64,000 bases of DNA from Stereum hirsutum FP-91666 SS1 (taxonomy: Eukaryota > Basidiomycota > Agaricomycetes > Russulales > Stereaceae): the NCBI RefSeq assembly GCF_000264905.1, contig NW_006763134.1, positions 625,220 through 689,219 of the forward strand, written 5' to 3'. Shown here piece after piece: positions 33,077 through 44,909 of this stretch (the first letter of the stretch is position 1; every line of letters begins with the position of its first letter). The translations under genes and the position numbers were made by a program. The notes below the pieces were generated by a model. That model was not told the origin of the DNA. It saw only the letters and a list, made by a program, of their open reading frames with translations, and searched no databases.

Positions 33077-35083
33077 TTAGAGACCGCCGAGAACGGGGGC
33101 AGCGACAGAGCCGACTGCGCTCACGACGGGGGCAACAGCGCCCTCAACACCGCTAACGACACCACCAACGAGGCCAGTAACACCGTCAAGCTGGCGGCGG
33201 AGGATGCCACCGACGACCTAAATGTTATGAAGTCATGAGTTCTCAGTTAGGAAAGGAGGACAGTAGTGAATACTCACGGGGTCAAGAATACCCTCAACAG
33301 CGCTGACAACGGGGTCGGCAACGCTGTCCACAGCACCGACGACACCGTCGACAGCGCCGGTAACGGGCCCGTCACGGCGGAGGATACCACCAACGACCTA
33401 TAGATCCAATAAGTATTAGTCACTGGTGAACCAAAGAAATAAGTGGAAAACGTACGGGGTCGGCAGCAGACTCGACAGTGGAGATGACGGGGTTGGCAGC
33501 GCTGTCAACAGCACCAACGACACCGTTGATAGCATCGGTCACAGGGGTAGCAGCATCACGGCGAAGGATTCCACCGACAACCTGAGTGATTAAACATGAT
33601 TTATAAGTAAACTAGAACGAAGAGGTATCAAACAGACAAGGACGTACGGGGTCAAGAGTACTCTCAACGGCGCTGACAACGGGGTTGGCGATGCTGTCGA
33701 CGGCACCAACGACGCCGTTGACAACACCAGTCACGGGACCATCACGGCGGAGGATACCACTAACGACCTACACGTTCAACTAGGATTAATCACTGTTGAA
33801 CTAAAGAAATGGGCGAGAAACGTACGGGGTCAAGAGCACCCTCGACGGCGCTGACAACCGGGTTGGCGATGCTGTCTACGGCACCGACGACGCCGTTAAC
33901 AGCGCCAGTGACCGGGCCGTCGCGGCGAAGGATACCACCAACAACCTAATATATTCAGAACCATTGAGAACATGGAAGGCTGGGTAAAAATGTGCAGGAA
34001 ACACGCACTGGGTCAAGCGCACCCTCGACAGCGCTGACGACGGGGTCAGCAACGCTGTCCACAGCACCGACGACACCGTCGACAACGCCGGTAACGGGCC
34101 CATCACGGCGGAGGATACCACCGACGACCTGATAAGAAGGGAATCAAGAACGACCATGAGTGAACGGCCAGAACAAGAGCAAATCGGACAGAGCAAAGGA
34201 AGCAGATTGAAACGAGACGTACAGGGTCAAGAGCACCCTCAACGGCGCTCACGACGGGGTCAGCAACGCTGTCGACGGCACCAACGACACCGTCAACGAC
34301 ACCGGTCACGGGGCCGTCACGGCGAACAATGCCACCAGCAAGGCCCTCAACGGTAGAGATAACAGGGGCGAGAGCGCTCTCAACACCAGATACGAGACCA
34401 CCGACAGTGCCGGTGATTCCACCAAGTCCAGCGTCGGCCGGAGCAGCAGCACCGGTGGATGAGGAAGTGGCGTTAGCGGCAGCAGAGGCGTTGTCGCGGC
34501 GAACGATGCCACCAGCGAGGCCCTCAACAGTGGAAACGATGGGGGCAAGAGCACTCTCAACTCCGGAAACGAGACCGCCGACAGTGCCGGTGATTCCACC
34601 AAGTCCAGCGTCGGACGAAGTGGGAGTAGCGGGTGCAGTGGCGTTGGCGGTGGCATTTTGACGACGGACAATTCCTGAAGCGGCGCCGAGGACCTGGAAA
34701 TGATCGAATGAAGAAGGTTAGAATGATGGGGAACTCGGGTAGGTTAGACACGAGGTGTAAAATACGTACCGGTGCAGCAACACCCTCGACGGTGCTCACG
34801 ACGGGAGCAGCGGCAGATCCGACAGCGCTGAGGACTGGCGAAACAACACCGTCCACAGCTCCAACGGCGCCACTGACGAGGTCACGCTTCGCGGCAAGCG
34901 ACTAGAACCACAGAAGAAGGCAAGCCGAGGGGAAAAAATCAGTTACTATGCACTAGAACTTAGCGTAGAGAAAAAGAAACGAACCAGAGAAGCATTAGTG
35001 TCGACGTTGACGGGAAGTGCAACGGCACTCGTGGCGAGTGCGACGAGAGCAATCAAGGCAGAGTATGTGCGGGAAGAGAACAT
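33077..35083 (-). CDS. Secreted repeat protein with ten dibasic (Kex2-type) sites, 482 aa
   Basis: Exons 35083-34985, 34901-34770, 34693-34223, 34128-34009, 33945-33826, 33767-33648, 33581-33456, 33397-33278 and 33217-33077 all join in phase 0. The N-terminus is a clear signal peptide (a hydrophobic run ending near ATSAVALP). The rest is made of ~40-aa repeats of the type VVGGILRRDGPVTG...VVGAVDS..NPVVSAVEG..DP. Exons 4-8 each hold exactly one repeat. Dibasic sites lie at residues 38-39 (KR) and 87-88, 142-143, 201-202, 241-242, 281-282, 321-322, 361-362, 403-404 and 443-444 (RR). They would let the Golgi protease Kex2 cut the chain into similar hydrophobic, acidic peptides. The layout matches Kex2-processed repeat proteins of fungi, such as Ustilago Rep1, whose peptides coat aerial hyphae. 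There are no cysteines in the repeats, so this is not a hydrophobin. Confidence 0.85.
33278..34128 (-). repeat. Five exon-sized coding repeats (120-126 bp) with their introns
   Basis: Exons 4-8 of the dibasic-site protein gene (120, 120, 120, 126 and 120 nt), each with its following intron of roughly 55-65 bp, form a near-tandem array of about 180 bp. The exons share most bases, and the introns also share short blocks at their ends. The array arose by duplication of an exon plus intron unit. Confidence 0.85.
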
Positions 35084-36758
35084 GTTGAGAGTGAGGATTG
35101 AGAGTGGGGTTGTGTTTAAACGAATGGTGGTACTGGCAAGTACAGACGTCGATGCCGGATCGAGAGAGAGGAAGTCGAGACTTCAAATGTGGGTCTTTCG
35201 AGACGGTGGGTGGGGGAGGAGGAGGAGGAGGATAGACAGCAAGACGAGCAAGAGGGAGTGGTTGGGAGGGATTGTCGACCCGAACTGAACCTATATACGC
35301 AGAACTTGCTTAACGTACATAAGCAACACCCTTCGTCGCTTGATAAAGCTTCGAAGCGTCGTGCTAATTTCTGGCTCCACAGATCAACATCCCGCGTTTC
35401 ACGCCTCCGCGCGGCGAAGGAACGGTTGCTCTGCGGGCGTGAAATAACGCGAATCGTCGTCATCGACGCAGCAAATATCACACAAAAGCAGACAAAAGCT
35501 CCACCATGGAAGCGGCTACCTAAATTGTTCACGTACAATTCGTGTCATGTCGCAGCCGTTACTGGTACCGGAATCATGCATAGCCCGTGGCGGAATAGAT
35601 AGCCAGCGGGATGATGGTTTGTGGAACACACCGAAGGAAAGTCGCTGCACAGGAAAGGAAAGACGAAGATGACGACAGCCACGCTGGCTCCGGATAAACT
35701 GCTAAGCGCTTGCTCCCGCTCACTTCCGGTCGCAGGAAGGCGTTGAGCTTACCATTTATGGCAAGATTTTCTCCGTTCCGAGATCTTCTTCCCCAGATTG
35801 GGTGCTTAATCTGTGGTCATGGGTGACTCGGAAAGATGGCTCGTTCCGAGCGCCCGCGTTCGGAGCACGAAGAGAGAGCCCCGCAACAACCACTCCTTCT
35901 CCTGCTGTTGCCCCCAACAACACCCAACGATTTCTCATTTGAAGCAGTGACGTCTTGCCAAGAACGATCACCGAGATGCGTTGATCTCGGCTGTACTACT
36001 ACTAGAAGAGGCTCCACAGATGTTCAACTTCGTTCAACTTTATCGCTTCGAACGAGGAAAAGGTTCTGAAACGGTGCTGCAGTCAATGAACGACGACTCA
36101 AAGTGGAAGAACCTCTAATATCGCGGACACTCAAAATTCCCCGAAGAATGACGCAACGGCAAAATTATATTGAGCTTGGAATCAGGGCGGGGGTCTCGCA
36201 GGGTCTCGCGAGCACATGGGTACCATAAGGAACCGCGGCACTAGTGGACGACTGGGGTAGACGAGGGTAGACGGTCCGCTCGATGTTCTGCTTGATACAG
36301 TATCAGCGAGGAGCCAAATACCACCAGGAAAGGTAGTAGCAGCACTATAGCATCTCTGATGATACATACCCTCCAGCCCCAGACTTGTACGTGTAGAGGG
36401 TGTACACGTTTTCGCAACTCGACAACCTGTCCAAATTTGTCCGGATTCTCGGACGCCCTGGCCTATATAGTCAGATAGACAAAAATCCGGTGCCATGCCC
36501 CAAACGGAGCACGTAAGATGTAAGAGCAAAAAAAAAAAGAGGAAAATGTCACTTGTGCTTGACGAAGGTGCTCTACTGTAGATCTATTTTTCGTCATGTG
36601 GCGGGTGAGTCTCAGATGGGCCACAGTAAACTAGAGTAAACTTCGCGGGTACTTTCACTTGTATTCAAACTCAGTTAACCGCCACCGTCGAACTTGTCAA
36701 CCTGCCTCAGCCCGCTTGCCACTTCTGGTCTTCACACTTTCCTGCTTGCTACAGCGCG
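35084..36758. other. Divergent intergenic region, nothing recognised
   Basis: 1.7 kb between the starts of the repeat-protein gene (-) and the HNH gene (+). There is a poly-A run near 36528-36538. Overlapping open frames on both strands lack motifs. Confidence 0.45.
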
Positions 36759-38145
36759 ATGTCTTTGAACGAGGAACGGATCACGCTCATTTTGGACGAA
36801 TCCGCTGGCTTTGACGGGATCCATCTCGTTATACCGCTTTGCGATATCCGCGCAAACTGCCTCTACCCAGTAAAATATCTCAAGTTCCTCGCCTGGGCTG
36901 TTTATTGGCTCGAAGGCACGATCAAACTCAACGGCCAGGTCGTTGGAGTTAAAGATCAGCTAGCTGCAGGAGCAGTTTACACCTCCCACTTGGACGCACC
37001 TAGAGACCGTAAGTTCTACTTGTCTTCATGATCGACCATTTTGCTGATTGATCCAGCGAAGCAGTATTACAAGCTGCACCCGTCAATCCAGACACCGCTT
37101 TCAACAAGACAGAATCGTCAGCCTCTGATACATGCAAGGCGTCCTTTCGGCGCAGCCTTCTCGAGCGTGACGGACACTGTCCCTTCACTGGAGTGGTGGA
37201 AACGATGTGTCATGTGGCCCACTTCATCCCATTATCCAAGGGCGAAGACGTGCGTTCCATTTATTTGAGCAATTTCATATACTTTTTGCTGTGCTGAGAT
37301 TGTCCGGAGACAGTTCTTTAGAGCCGTTGTAGATAGCCGTTCCCACACAGCTTCATTCCTAGACGGAGAAGACACTGCCTTGCTCGGAATTGACCAGAGC
37401 AATTATGGTATCCTACTCGCTTCCCAAACCCAAATGTTGATGGATGAAAAGTGGTCGGTAGCAATCATGAAGGTATGGCGCTCACAATCCGTACAACATT
37501 CTTCTTTGATCCCCGCGCAGCAATCGCCGGCATTGACCGACAACTCTGTTGCAGACTCCGAATCCCATCTTGTCCACAGACGATATCCCACCTCCTCCGA
37601 CTTCTCGCAAGCATCCTCTTAAAAGCTATCAGTCTCACCCGAAGGCAGAACGATACACACTGCAATATCTATCTTTAGTTGGAAAGTACGCGACTGATGA
37701 CTACGCGGAATGGACGCCCAATAATGTCGATGCTGCATTTGTAACCGTTACCGAACATCCACGACCATCCGCCCTCCTTCTTCACTATCGCTATGCTGCC
37801 AACGCTCTAAAACGCTGGGGACAGAACATAGACAAACTCTCGGAGCTGCCAGGGTTCGTCGTGCGACATTCTAAGGCTCGGGTTCCTCATCCTTCTAAGA
37901 AACGACCTTCCGATGCATCGGACGAGCGACTTTCCGCAAAACGAAAGCACTCGTCAGAGCCTTCGAAAAGGTCTGATCATGCCGAAGGTGCCTCTATGGA
38001 AGCCAAGGATCCTATGGATCTTCTGCTGGAGATACCCCACCTCCGTCAAAATGTCCTTGACGCACAAGCCACCCGACAAGAGAAGCTTCGATTGAACGTA
38101 CTCGATTGGCAAATCAATGCCGCGGATTTACAGAGGGATGATTGA
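36759..38145 (+). CDS. HNH_2-type nuclease-domain protein, 400 aa
   Basis: Exons 36759-37008, 37062-37249, 37299-37472 and 37555-38145 keep one frame (1203 nt). The second exon carries RDGHCPFTGVVETMCHVAHFIPLSKGED (split here as CPFTG at 123-127 and HVAHFIP at 134-140), the Cys/His core of HNH_2 domains. The third exon continues with LGIDQSNYGILLASQ, the place where this family usually has NGILL..LH. In this protein the usual final His of that motif is not evident, so catalysis is uncertain. The C-terminal ~190 aa have a helical segment followed by a Lys/Ser-rich, nuclear-signal-like stretch. Such proteins are numerous in Agaricomycetes and their roles are unknown. No transposon ends are seen around it. 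Confidence 0.8.
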
Positions 38146-38652
38146 TCGGGGAATGTGTAGATTGACGAGGAGGCTCAACCAGGGTTTGCTGTGTCTGCGT
38201 TGATGCAGTTGGGGAGGTAGAGGGGTGGCAGCGGTGGGCGGCGCTGGCGGACAAGATGGTAGTTGAGATTACTGGGAGTTCCAGTCATTTTTCCTCGGGT
38301 TTTCTACTCGGGTTGGTGGCGAGTAGCCTACTTACTGTGGACATGGATGGTCTGGTGGCGGTTCATAAGGTTTCATTACGGACACATATTTATACATTTA
38401 TTTGAGAGTAGCGACCTCGAAGGATAGTGTAACATGTTCCTTCCTCGTTGTACTGCATGGTTGTTCAATTTTATTGTTAATTTTATTCCCTCAATCATTG
38501 ATGACTGACTTTCTGAATAAGGTCAACTAGACTTATTCCCGTTACCAACTAGTACGTTCAGTACAGTGGGAGCTACTTACTAGTGGACATTATTTGCGCC
38601 TTGTCAATAAGGCCCGACCTCGTCACACTCAGACTACCTGCCACGTCCGTCA
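38146..38652. other. Convergent 3' region, nothing recognised
   Basis: 507 bp between the ends of the HNH gene (+) and P450 copy 2 (-). It is AT-rich with UTR-like sequence and no motif. Confidence 0.5.
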
Positions 38653-41166
38653 CTAGGCCTCAACTATTTGTGTCATCCGAATCAACTTAGCAGCAGCAGC
38701 AGACCGTGGCTTGATGTGGCACTTGAATGGCAAAGGCCGGCTGCATCATAATATTCGTACCATCAGACATCAAGTACTCGGTGGTAACCTGAACTTCGGG
38801 AGTGGCTTACGGGACGAGCGCAGAATATTGTTCGTCAACGGGTTCGATGTCCTTCCCGTCCTTATCCTTCACTTTCGAAATGTCGAATGTTGCTAGAATT
38901 GACACTATGGCTATCCAAGCTGACTCACGAGCCAGGTGTCTACCTACAAATATTATGAGGTATAATGAGAAAGGACCAGTGCGACTCAGTAAGAAAGGAC
39001 GGGAGGGACAAGCCTGGACAGATACGACGCCCAAAGCCGAACGCGATTTCGGGGAATGGTGAATCTCTGTCTAAGAACCGTTCGGGCTTGAATTCCAACG
39101 CGTCTGATCCGTACACATTCTCGTCGTGTAGCATAGCCCTAATGCCCATGGCGATCATCATCGAAAAGCTTCCCATGTACGTGCAAAATTGTTCCTCACC
39201 AGACGTTCGCAATGACTGTGGATCCAGCCGGTAAAAAATAACCCTTGTAGACGTCATCAACTGTAAGAAGGTGGGGAACAGCTAGCCTTGCTATCAGAAA
39301 TACCATTCATCGAGTGTAACGATGTCAAGAGTACCTAAAGGCGTAACATTTCGCCATCTATCGAAAGAGATGGAAAGCTTAACGATATGCACATCAAAAC
39401 CACAGCATACGAGCTCACCTGAAGACCTCAGTGGTTAAGGCATTGACATAAGGAAGGATATCCTTGTCCTCAAAAGACGGAATACGATCCCTTCCGATGA
39501 TCGAGTCAATCTCGGCTTGAGCTCTCTTCTGAGATTCTGGATACAATGTCATGGCGAGAACAAATATCTCTAACGCGCACACGGTCTGTTGCAACACGAT
39601 CAGGTCAAGATGGTACGCAGCTTGCCAAGATACTCACTGTGTCAGCACCACCTGCGCATTTTGTATGAACAAATTAGTGCATAAATCGAATCGTAGATTG
39701 AACAATATATTCCTACCGAGGTACCTGTTCAGCAGTCATCAGCAATCATGGAAAAGGCGGACAAAAATGGACAAACAAATTTCCCGCAGCTAGCTTAGCC
39801 AAAGATTCCTCCTCGGGTGAGGGATCGGTCTCCAACCGGTCTAGTACGTTCCCAGCAAAGGATGGAGAGGCTTTGGTCTTGGCCTATAACAGTCGTGTCT
39901 CCGATTATGCAGATAATATCATACTTTCTTGGCGTACCAATGCTTCTTTGGCGGCAATCCATGGATTTTCTCTGGTGTCCACACTGCAATGATGCACGTC
40001 TCTGGCGTACTTCTTGTACTGCCATTCTAGGTCAGTCACTTCACCGTCGATGATTGTGCTGGGACATGTTCTTACACTAGCGCCGGGAAACCACGAAGGA
40101 AGATACATTGCTATGTATTGCCATTCAGCATGAGCATCGACTTAACGAGGAATGTCCACTAGATTCAGGGAGGATCTCACCTAGAGGAAAGAAATCGAAA
40201 ATACGAGCGCTATGGGATATTGATGTTGTGAGGGCATGCATAGCTTTCTCGGCGCTCTTGATGTGTGGATCGCCCGAGGGTTTTACCTTGAAACCATACC
40301 CAAGCTCCAAGATAATCGCACCCGCCATCCTTTCAACATAGACGGATGAAAACCGTGATAAAGGGCCTAAGGTCAAGAGTCACTTGCACTAGATGTCATG
40401 ACGCACTGTCTTAAGTGGGCCGTAAACTCTTCGGGCCTGTCCATAAGACTATTGAGGAGCTGGTTGACAGCTACAGTCTCAACAGGGTGATATTCCTAGA
40501 CCCTTGTGTGAGGGTTCGGGCTGACATATCATAGAATGTAAACGCTTACCTTCAATGCAGTTGGCCGGAAGAACGTTTCGATCATTTTGCGCATAGACTT
40601 CAAATTTTCATTGTAGGGAATGGAAGCCATTATCCAATCAAAGCCGAGTCTGCACGTTGTTCAGTAGGCCAACATTCTCAGATAGCAAGAGCAAACCTTA
40701 CAACACACGGATGACTGGACTATCTAGTCTGTGTCAAGTTGGTAAATATTCGTGGAGCTAACCATATTCGGGGGCGAGCCGTGCCTGTCTGAATAGATGG
40801 AGGAACGGCGTTCCAACAGCTCTGTAGCAGCCTCGATGGAATTCAAGATCACGACATGGCTACCAAGGACATCAACGTGAACCACATCAGAGTCTGACGA
40901 GGATAAAGATGTCATTCCGTCAGAGAGTGATCTGGGGCGGAGGAATAGAGAGCGTACGCACCGTATTTCTTTCCCCAGGTCTCGTATGTCAGCCAATCGT
41001 GACGGGAAGGCATCTGAAAAAAACTTCCTATGAAGGGTAGACGAGGAGGACCCGGAGGCAGTCGTTTGCCTGCGTATATCGCGGTCCTGTTTCGCCATAG
41101 ATACAGCACGGCGATGGAGAAGAGCGCAAGGATGCAAGCAGCTATGGAGAAGCGATCGACGAACAT
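38653..41166 (-). CDS. Cytochrome P450, tandem copy A, 17 exons, 508 aa
   Basis: Exons (minus order): 41166-40962, 40893-40785, 40728-40702, 40649-40550, 40495-40407, 40329-40181, 40110-40078, 40026-39938, 39883-39777, 39724-39717, 39651-39638, 39585-39419, 39357-39335, 39260-39200, 39138-39014, 38943-38811 and 38740-38653, in total 1527 nt in frame. It has an N-terminal anchor followed by LPPGPPRLP, the segment YLGGADT where P450s have the I-helix oxygen-binding motif, ExxR as EVFR near residue 363, and the heme loop FGFGRRICPG near 427-436. Two introns (40729-40784, 38944-39013) must start with GC, and exon 10 has 8 nt. Compared with copy B it lacks about six residues after the ExxR region. 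All catalytic motifs are kept, so it is probably active. Substrate is unknown. The 17-exon model is hand-built but agrees with copy B exon by exon. Confidence 0.85.
39717..39724 (-). other. 8-nt microexon of P450 copy A
   Basis: GTACCTCG between an upstream acceptor CAG and a downstream donor GTAGGA. It supplies the Y-L and part of the first Gly of YLGGADT. Without it the frame is lost. Copy B has a microexon of the same length at the matching place. Confidence 0.75.
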
Positions 41167-42074
41167 ATCGAGGAGACTCTTGAGAGCGAGATGGGGGAAG
41201 GCGAAATCGGGACTGTTGGTTTATTTATGCAAACGAGTTTGTATGCTGTGCCGCATGTTTGCGTTACTGAAACGTATATGGGGATCCCAAACTCAGATGT
41301 GAACAAGTCCTATCGAGCGCTTGAATACAGCCAGATGTGTTGTCACGTGCGAAAGGTACTTTGGGCGGCCCAGCATTAGCCCCTTAAAGGATCAAGTTGT
41401 GCGATTTGGGTAGGCTGAGGACGAGCAGTTGGCATTTACTATGCCAGACCAAGGAGACGGAGACTACGCAACCCACTGGGGCTGAGATGTGGGCGCAATC
41501 GGGTCATTATTATGGAGCTACTGAGTTACGACCTTCCCGACGATGATAAGAATCTACCGTGCCGGCGTCGTCGGGTTTCTGCTCGGAGTCTACTCTCACG
41601 GTAGAATCATCAGGCCCCAGGAAAAATACAGCGTAGACAGTGACAATGTTTCGCCGAGGAGGTCGTCTCAGGGCCATCGCGGACGGAACGAGTAAAATCC
41701 AATCGTTCCAGTACAAGACTACCCGTTGCGCCTGTCAAATTTTCTGACCTCGCAGAACTGAACCTCACATCAACGCAAAAAAAGACAAGTGAATGTCTAT
41801 CTAGAGGGCAAGAATGGTCGCTGCGCGATGACATGAAGGAATGATGATGAACACGAACTTGACCCACACTTTGTATATGACACGCTCGAGATGATGACCA
41901 AGCGACCTCCCGAACGCCACTCTCGCCACACTCATCACATACTCGGACCTGCTCATCGTATTTGGAACAGGTGTAAGTACCTCACGAATAGCCCCTAACC
42001 ATCCATTTTTATGCTGCGGTGCATCCCGAAAGTCCGTTCTCTCGAACTTCTCAGAGAAAGGAAAACGGAAGACT
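41167..42074. other. Region between the tandem P450 copies
   Basis: 908 bp holding the promoter of copy A and the 3' flank of copy B. Minus-strand frames at 41510-41867 show no motif. No TATA box or repeat stands out. Confidence 0.45.
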
Positions 42075-44575
42075 TCAATACGTCTCGATGATTTGAGACA
42101 TCTGGATCAATTTCGCTGTTGCCGTCGATCGCGGCTGTATATGACACTTGAATGGCAAAGGATACCTGTTTCGCCACATTTCTAGCGTTAGACACCATGC
42201 TATACAAAGACAGGAAAATCGGCTATCTTACGGGATAATGCCAGGTACTTGACCGTCCACAGGTTCAATACTGTTGCCGTGCTCGTCCTTCGCTTTCGAA
42301 ATGTCGAGTGTCGCCAGCATTGACACAATGGCCAACCATACGGACTCTCGCGCAAGATGCCTTCCTGCAGATGCGTGTTAGTAATCCAACGAAGAGATAG
42401 AACTCTGATGTATATACCTGGACACTGGCGACGTCCAAAGCCGAAGACGATTTCAGGAAACGGTAAATTCTTGTCCAGAAAACGTTCAGGCCGGAACTCC
42501 AACGCATCGGGTCCGTATACAGTCTCTTCGTGCAACATGGCCCTATAGCCCGTAATTATTTTCCGCACAGTCCCATCTGCAGGCAAAAAGTCCCTTACCA
42601 GATATTCGCAATGATCACGGACCCAGCCGGCAGGAGGTAGCCTGCGTACACATCGTCGACCCGGAGACCGCGTGGAAGATCTACTCTTCTTTACATCAAT
42701 AATGAGACTGAAGATCGAATGCTAGATAATGTACCCAAAGGCAGGACGTTCCGCCATCTGAAAGAGTGTGAGGAAGATATGCAAACTGGAACCCTAGCGC
42801 ACGAGCTCACCTGAGAACCTCAGCGACTAAAGCGTTGACATAGGGAAGCGAATCCTTATCCTCAAAACAGGGAAGATGGTCGGGTCCGACGACGGAGTCT
42901 ATCTCCGCTTGAGCTTTCTTTTGCGACCCCGGATACAATACCATGGAGAGAATGAAGTTTCCCAACGCGCATACGGTCTATGACAACGCGATTAGGGTGC
43001 AGTGACATCGCAGAATGCGAGAGAACTTACTGTGTCGGCGCCACCTGTTCACGGCACAGTAACAACATATTAACGCCGCAATGAAGTTGTCAAGAAGATG
43101 GTGGATGGATACCGAGATACCTGGAGCGGGAGCGGGAGCCATCAACTGCCATGAAATTTGGAAGCACACAAAGGACACGTACATGCTGGCTGCAACATCT
43201 TTGCAGATCGACTCCTCAGCAGGTGAAGACTGAAGTTCCAGCTGGCTTAATGTCCTAGCAGCAAAGGACGGAGATGCCTTTCCCTCGGCCTATAACACAT
43301 GCAGTTCCTAATTACTCAAGGGGACGAGACTTGTCGTGATATCGCAACATACCATTGCTTCCTTGGTAGCGCGCCACGGAATCTCTCTCGTGTCCACACT
43401 CCAATGACGCATGCGCTTCGCGTACTTCTTGTACTGCCACTCATGGTCAATTCGTTTCGTCTAGAGATAAGTATATGTTGGGATGTGCTCTTACGCTGGC
43501 TCCTGGAAACCACGAGGGAAGATATATCACTGTTACGCATTGTAAGCATCCATAGGTCTAAGGATTCAGTCAGATAGACTCGACATGGGACGTACATATA
43601 GAGAAGAAGTCAAATACCCGGGCAGCAGGGGCTATTGACGTCGAAAGGGATTGTGTGGCCTGTTCGGCACTCTCAATGTGCGGATCATCCGTGGACTTGA
43701 CATGTATACCATATGCAAGCTCCATGATGATTTTACCGGCCATGCTTTCGTACACAAGAAGACGGAAGATGAACAAGATGGGCCAAAATTGAGGAGTAAA
43801 TACTCACTGTCTTAAGTGAGCCATGAAATCATCGGGTCTGTTAACGAGATTACTCAGGAGTTCATGAACAGCTATAATCTCGACTGAGTGATATTCCTAC
43901 AGAAAGGAAGAAAGGATGAACGGCCCGGATGTCGAAAAATGGGATAGATCCTCGCCTTCAGAGCGGCAGGTCGCATAAACTCTTCGAACCTTTTGCGTGA
44001 GGTTCTCAACCGGTCGTTGTACCGACAGAAAGCCATCCCCCAATCAAAACCCAGCCTGTACCTCACATCAGATATCATTCTCAAAGTCCAAGAAACAAGG
44101 CTTACAAAACGCGTACGACAGTGAAGATTGGCCTGGAGCATATCGTTCAATACTGCGTGTAAAGAGATGGCAGGGGTTCGAATCGCTGTACCTGTCTGAA
44201 TAAATCGAAGGGCGCTGTTCGAACAGCTCCGTGGCAGCTTTGATGGAATTCAAGACCACAATATGGCGACCGAGGACATCGACATGAAGCACATCCGAAC
44301 CTGATCGTCGCAAACATATCACTATGAGAAAAAAATCTAGGACCAAAACAAACAGCGAACTTACCGAACTCCTTGGCCCATGCTTCGTAGGTCAACCAAT
44401 CATGACTTTTCGGCATCTGTAAAAGGTTGCCCACGAGGGGTAGACGGGGAGGACCCGGAGGCAGCGGTATTCCTGCATGCTTCGCAGTCCTATTTCGCCA
44501 CAGATATAGTCCGGCGATGGTGCAGAGAGTCAATAAACAAGCAGCCACAGAGGAACGATCAAGGAGCTCGAGCAT
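42075..44575 (-). CDS. Cytochrome P450, tandem copy B, 17 exons, 518 aa
   Basis: Exons (minus order): 44575-44365, 44300-44192, 44132-44106, 44055-43956, 43896-43808, 43744-43596, 43529-43495, 43439-43353, 43289-43183, 43120-43113, 43044-43031, 42977-42811, 42757-42735, 42680-42599, 42542-42418, 42364-42232 and 42165-42075, in total 1557 nt in frame. Most exon lengths equal those of copy A, so the pair arose by tandem duplication after the introns were in place. It has a membrane anchor at about 8-25, then LPPGPPRLPLVG, YLGGADT, ExxR as EVLR near 365 and FGFGRRQCPG near 436-445. Intron 4 (43897-43955) starts with GC, while copy A has GT there. It should be an ER monooxygenase. The substrate is unknown, and the nearby ring-cleaving dioxygenase suggests aromatic compounds as one possibility. 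Confidence 0.88.
43113..43120 (-). other. 8-nt microexon of P450 copy B
   Basis: GTATCTCG between CTCCAG and GTATCC. It joins the preceding exon (ending AT) and the next (starting GT) to encode M-Y-L-G-G-A-D-T. It matches the microexon of copy A in length, phase and place. Confidence 0.75.
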
Positions 44576-44909
44576 AACTGGCTAAGATACTCTGATGTGA
44601 GGCGAGAAAGAAGGGAAGGGTCTCTGACATATTTATGAGATTCGATGCGTGTGCCAGTGTAAAGCTCTCTCACTCCTGCAACGCTACCGTGTTAAACATA
44701 AAGTTCGTGCACGACGAAGTATTGTATCTCCATTGTGCGTTTGTCGTATCTAATGCCGGCATGTGTCGTCTCACATGTCCTTGTGATTGGAAATTTGGGA
44801 GGAAGGTTGAGAAAGCTTCAGGAGCAGGAGATGGCACTCGAGAATCGGATGGCGCAAGGAGGTTCTATTCCCGCTCGGAGCAAGGCAACAGAGAAGTAAA
44901 TATGGAACT

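Noticed and set aside
33077..35083. Hydrophobin or mucin
   Set aside because: There is no eight-cysteine pattern, and Ser/Thr content is too low over the repeats. The regular RR sites fit a Kex2-type precursor better.
36759..38145. Homing endonuclease or transposon-encoded HNH
   Set aside because: There are no terminal repeats or target duplications around it, and the gene has ordinary spliceosomal introns like its neighbours.
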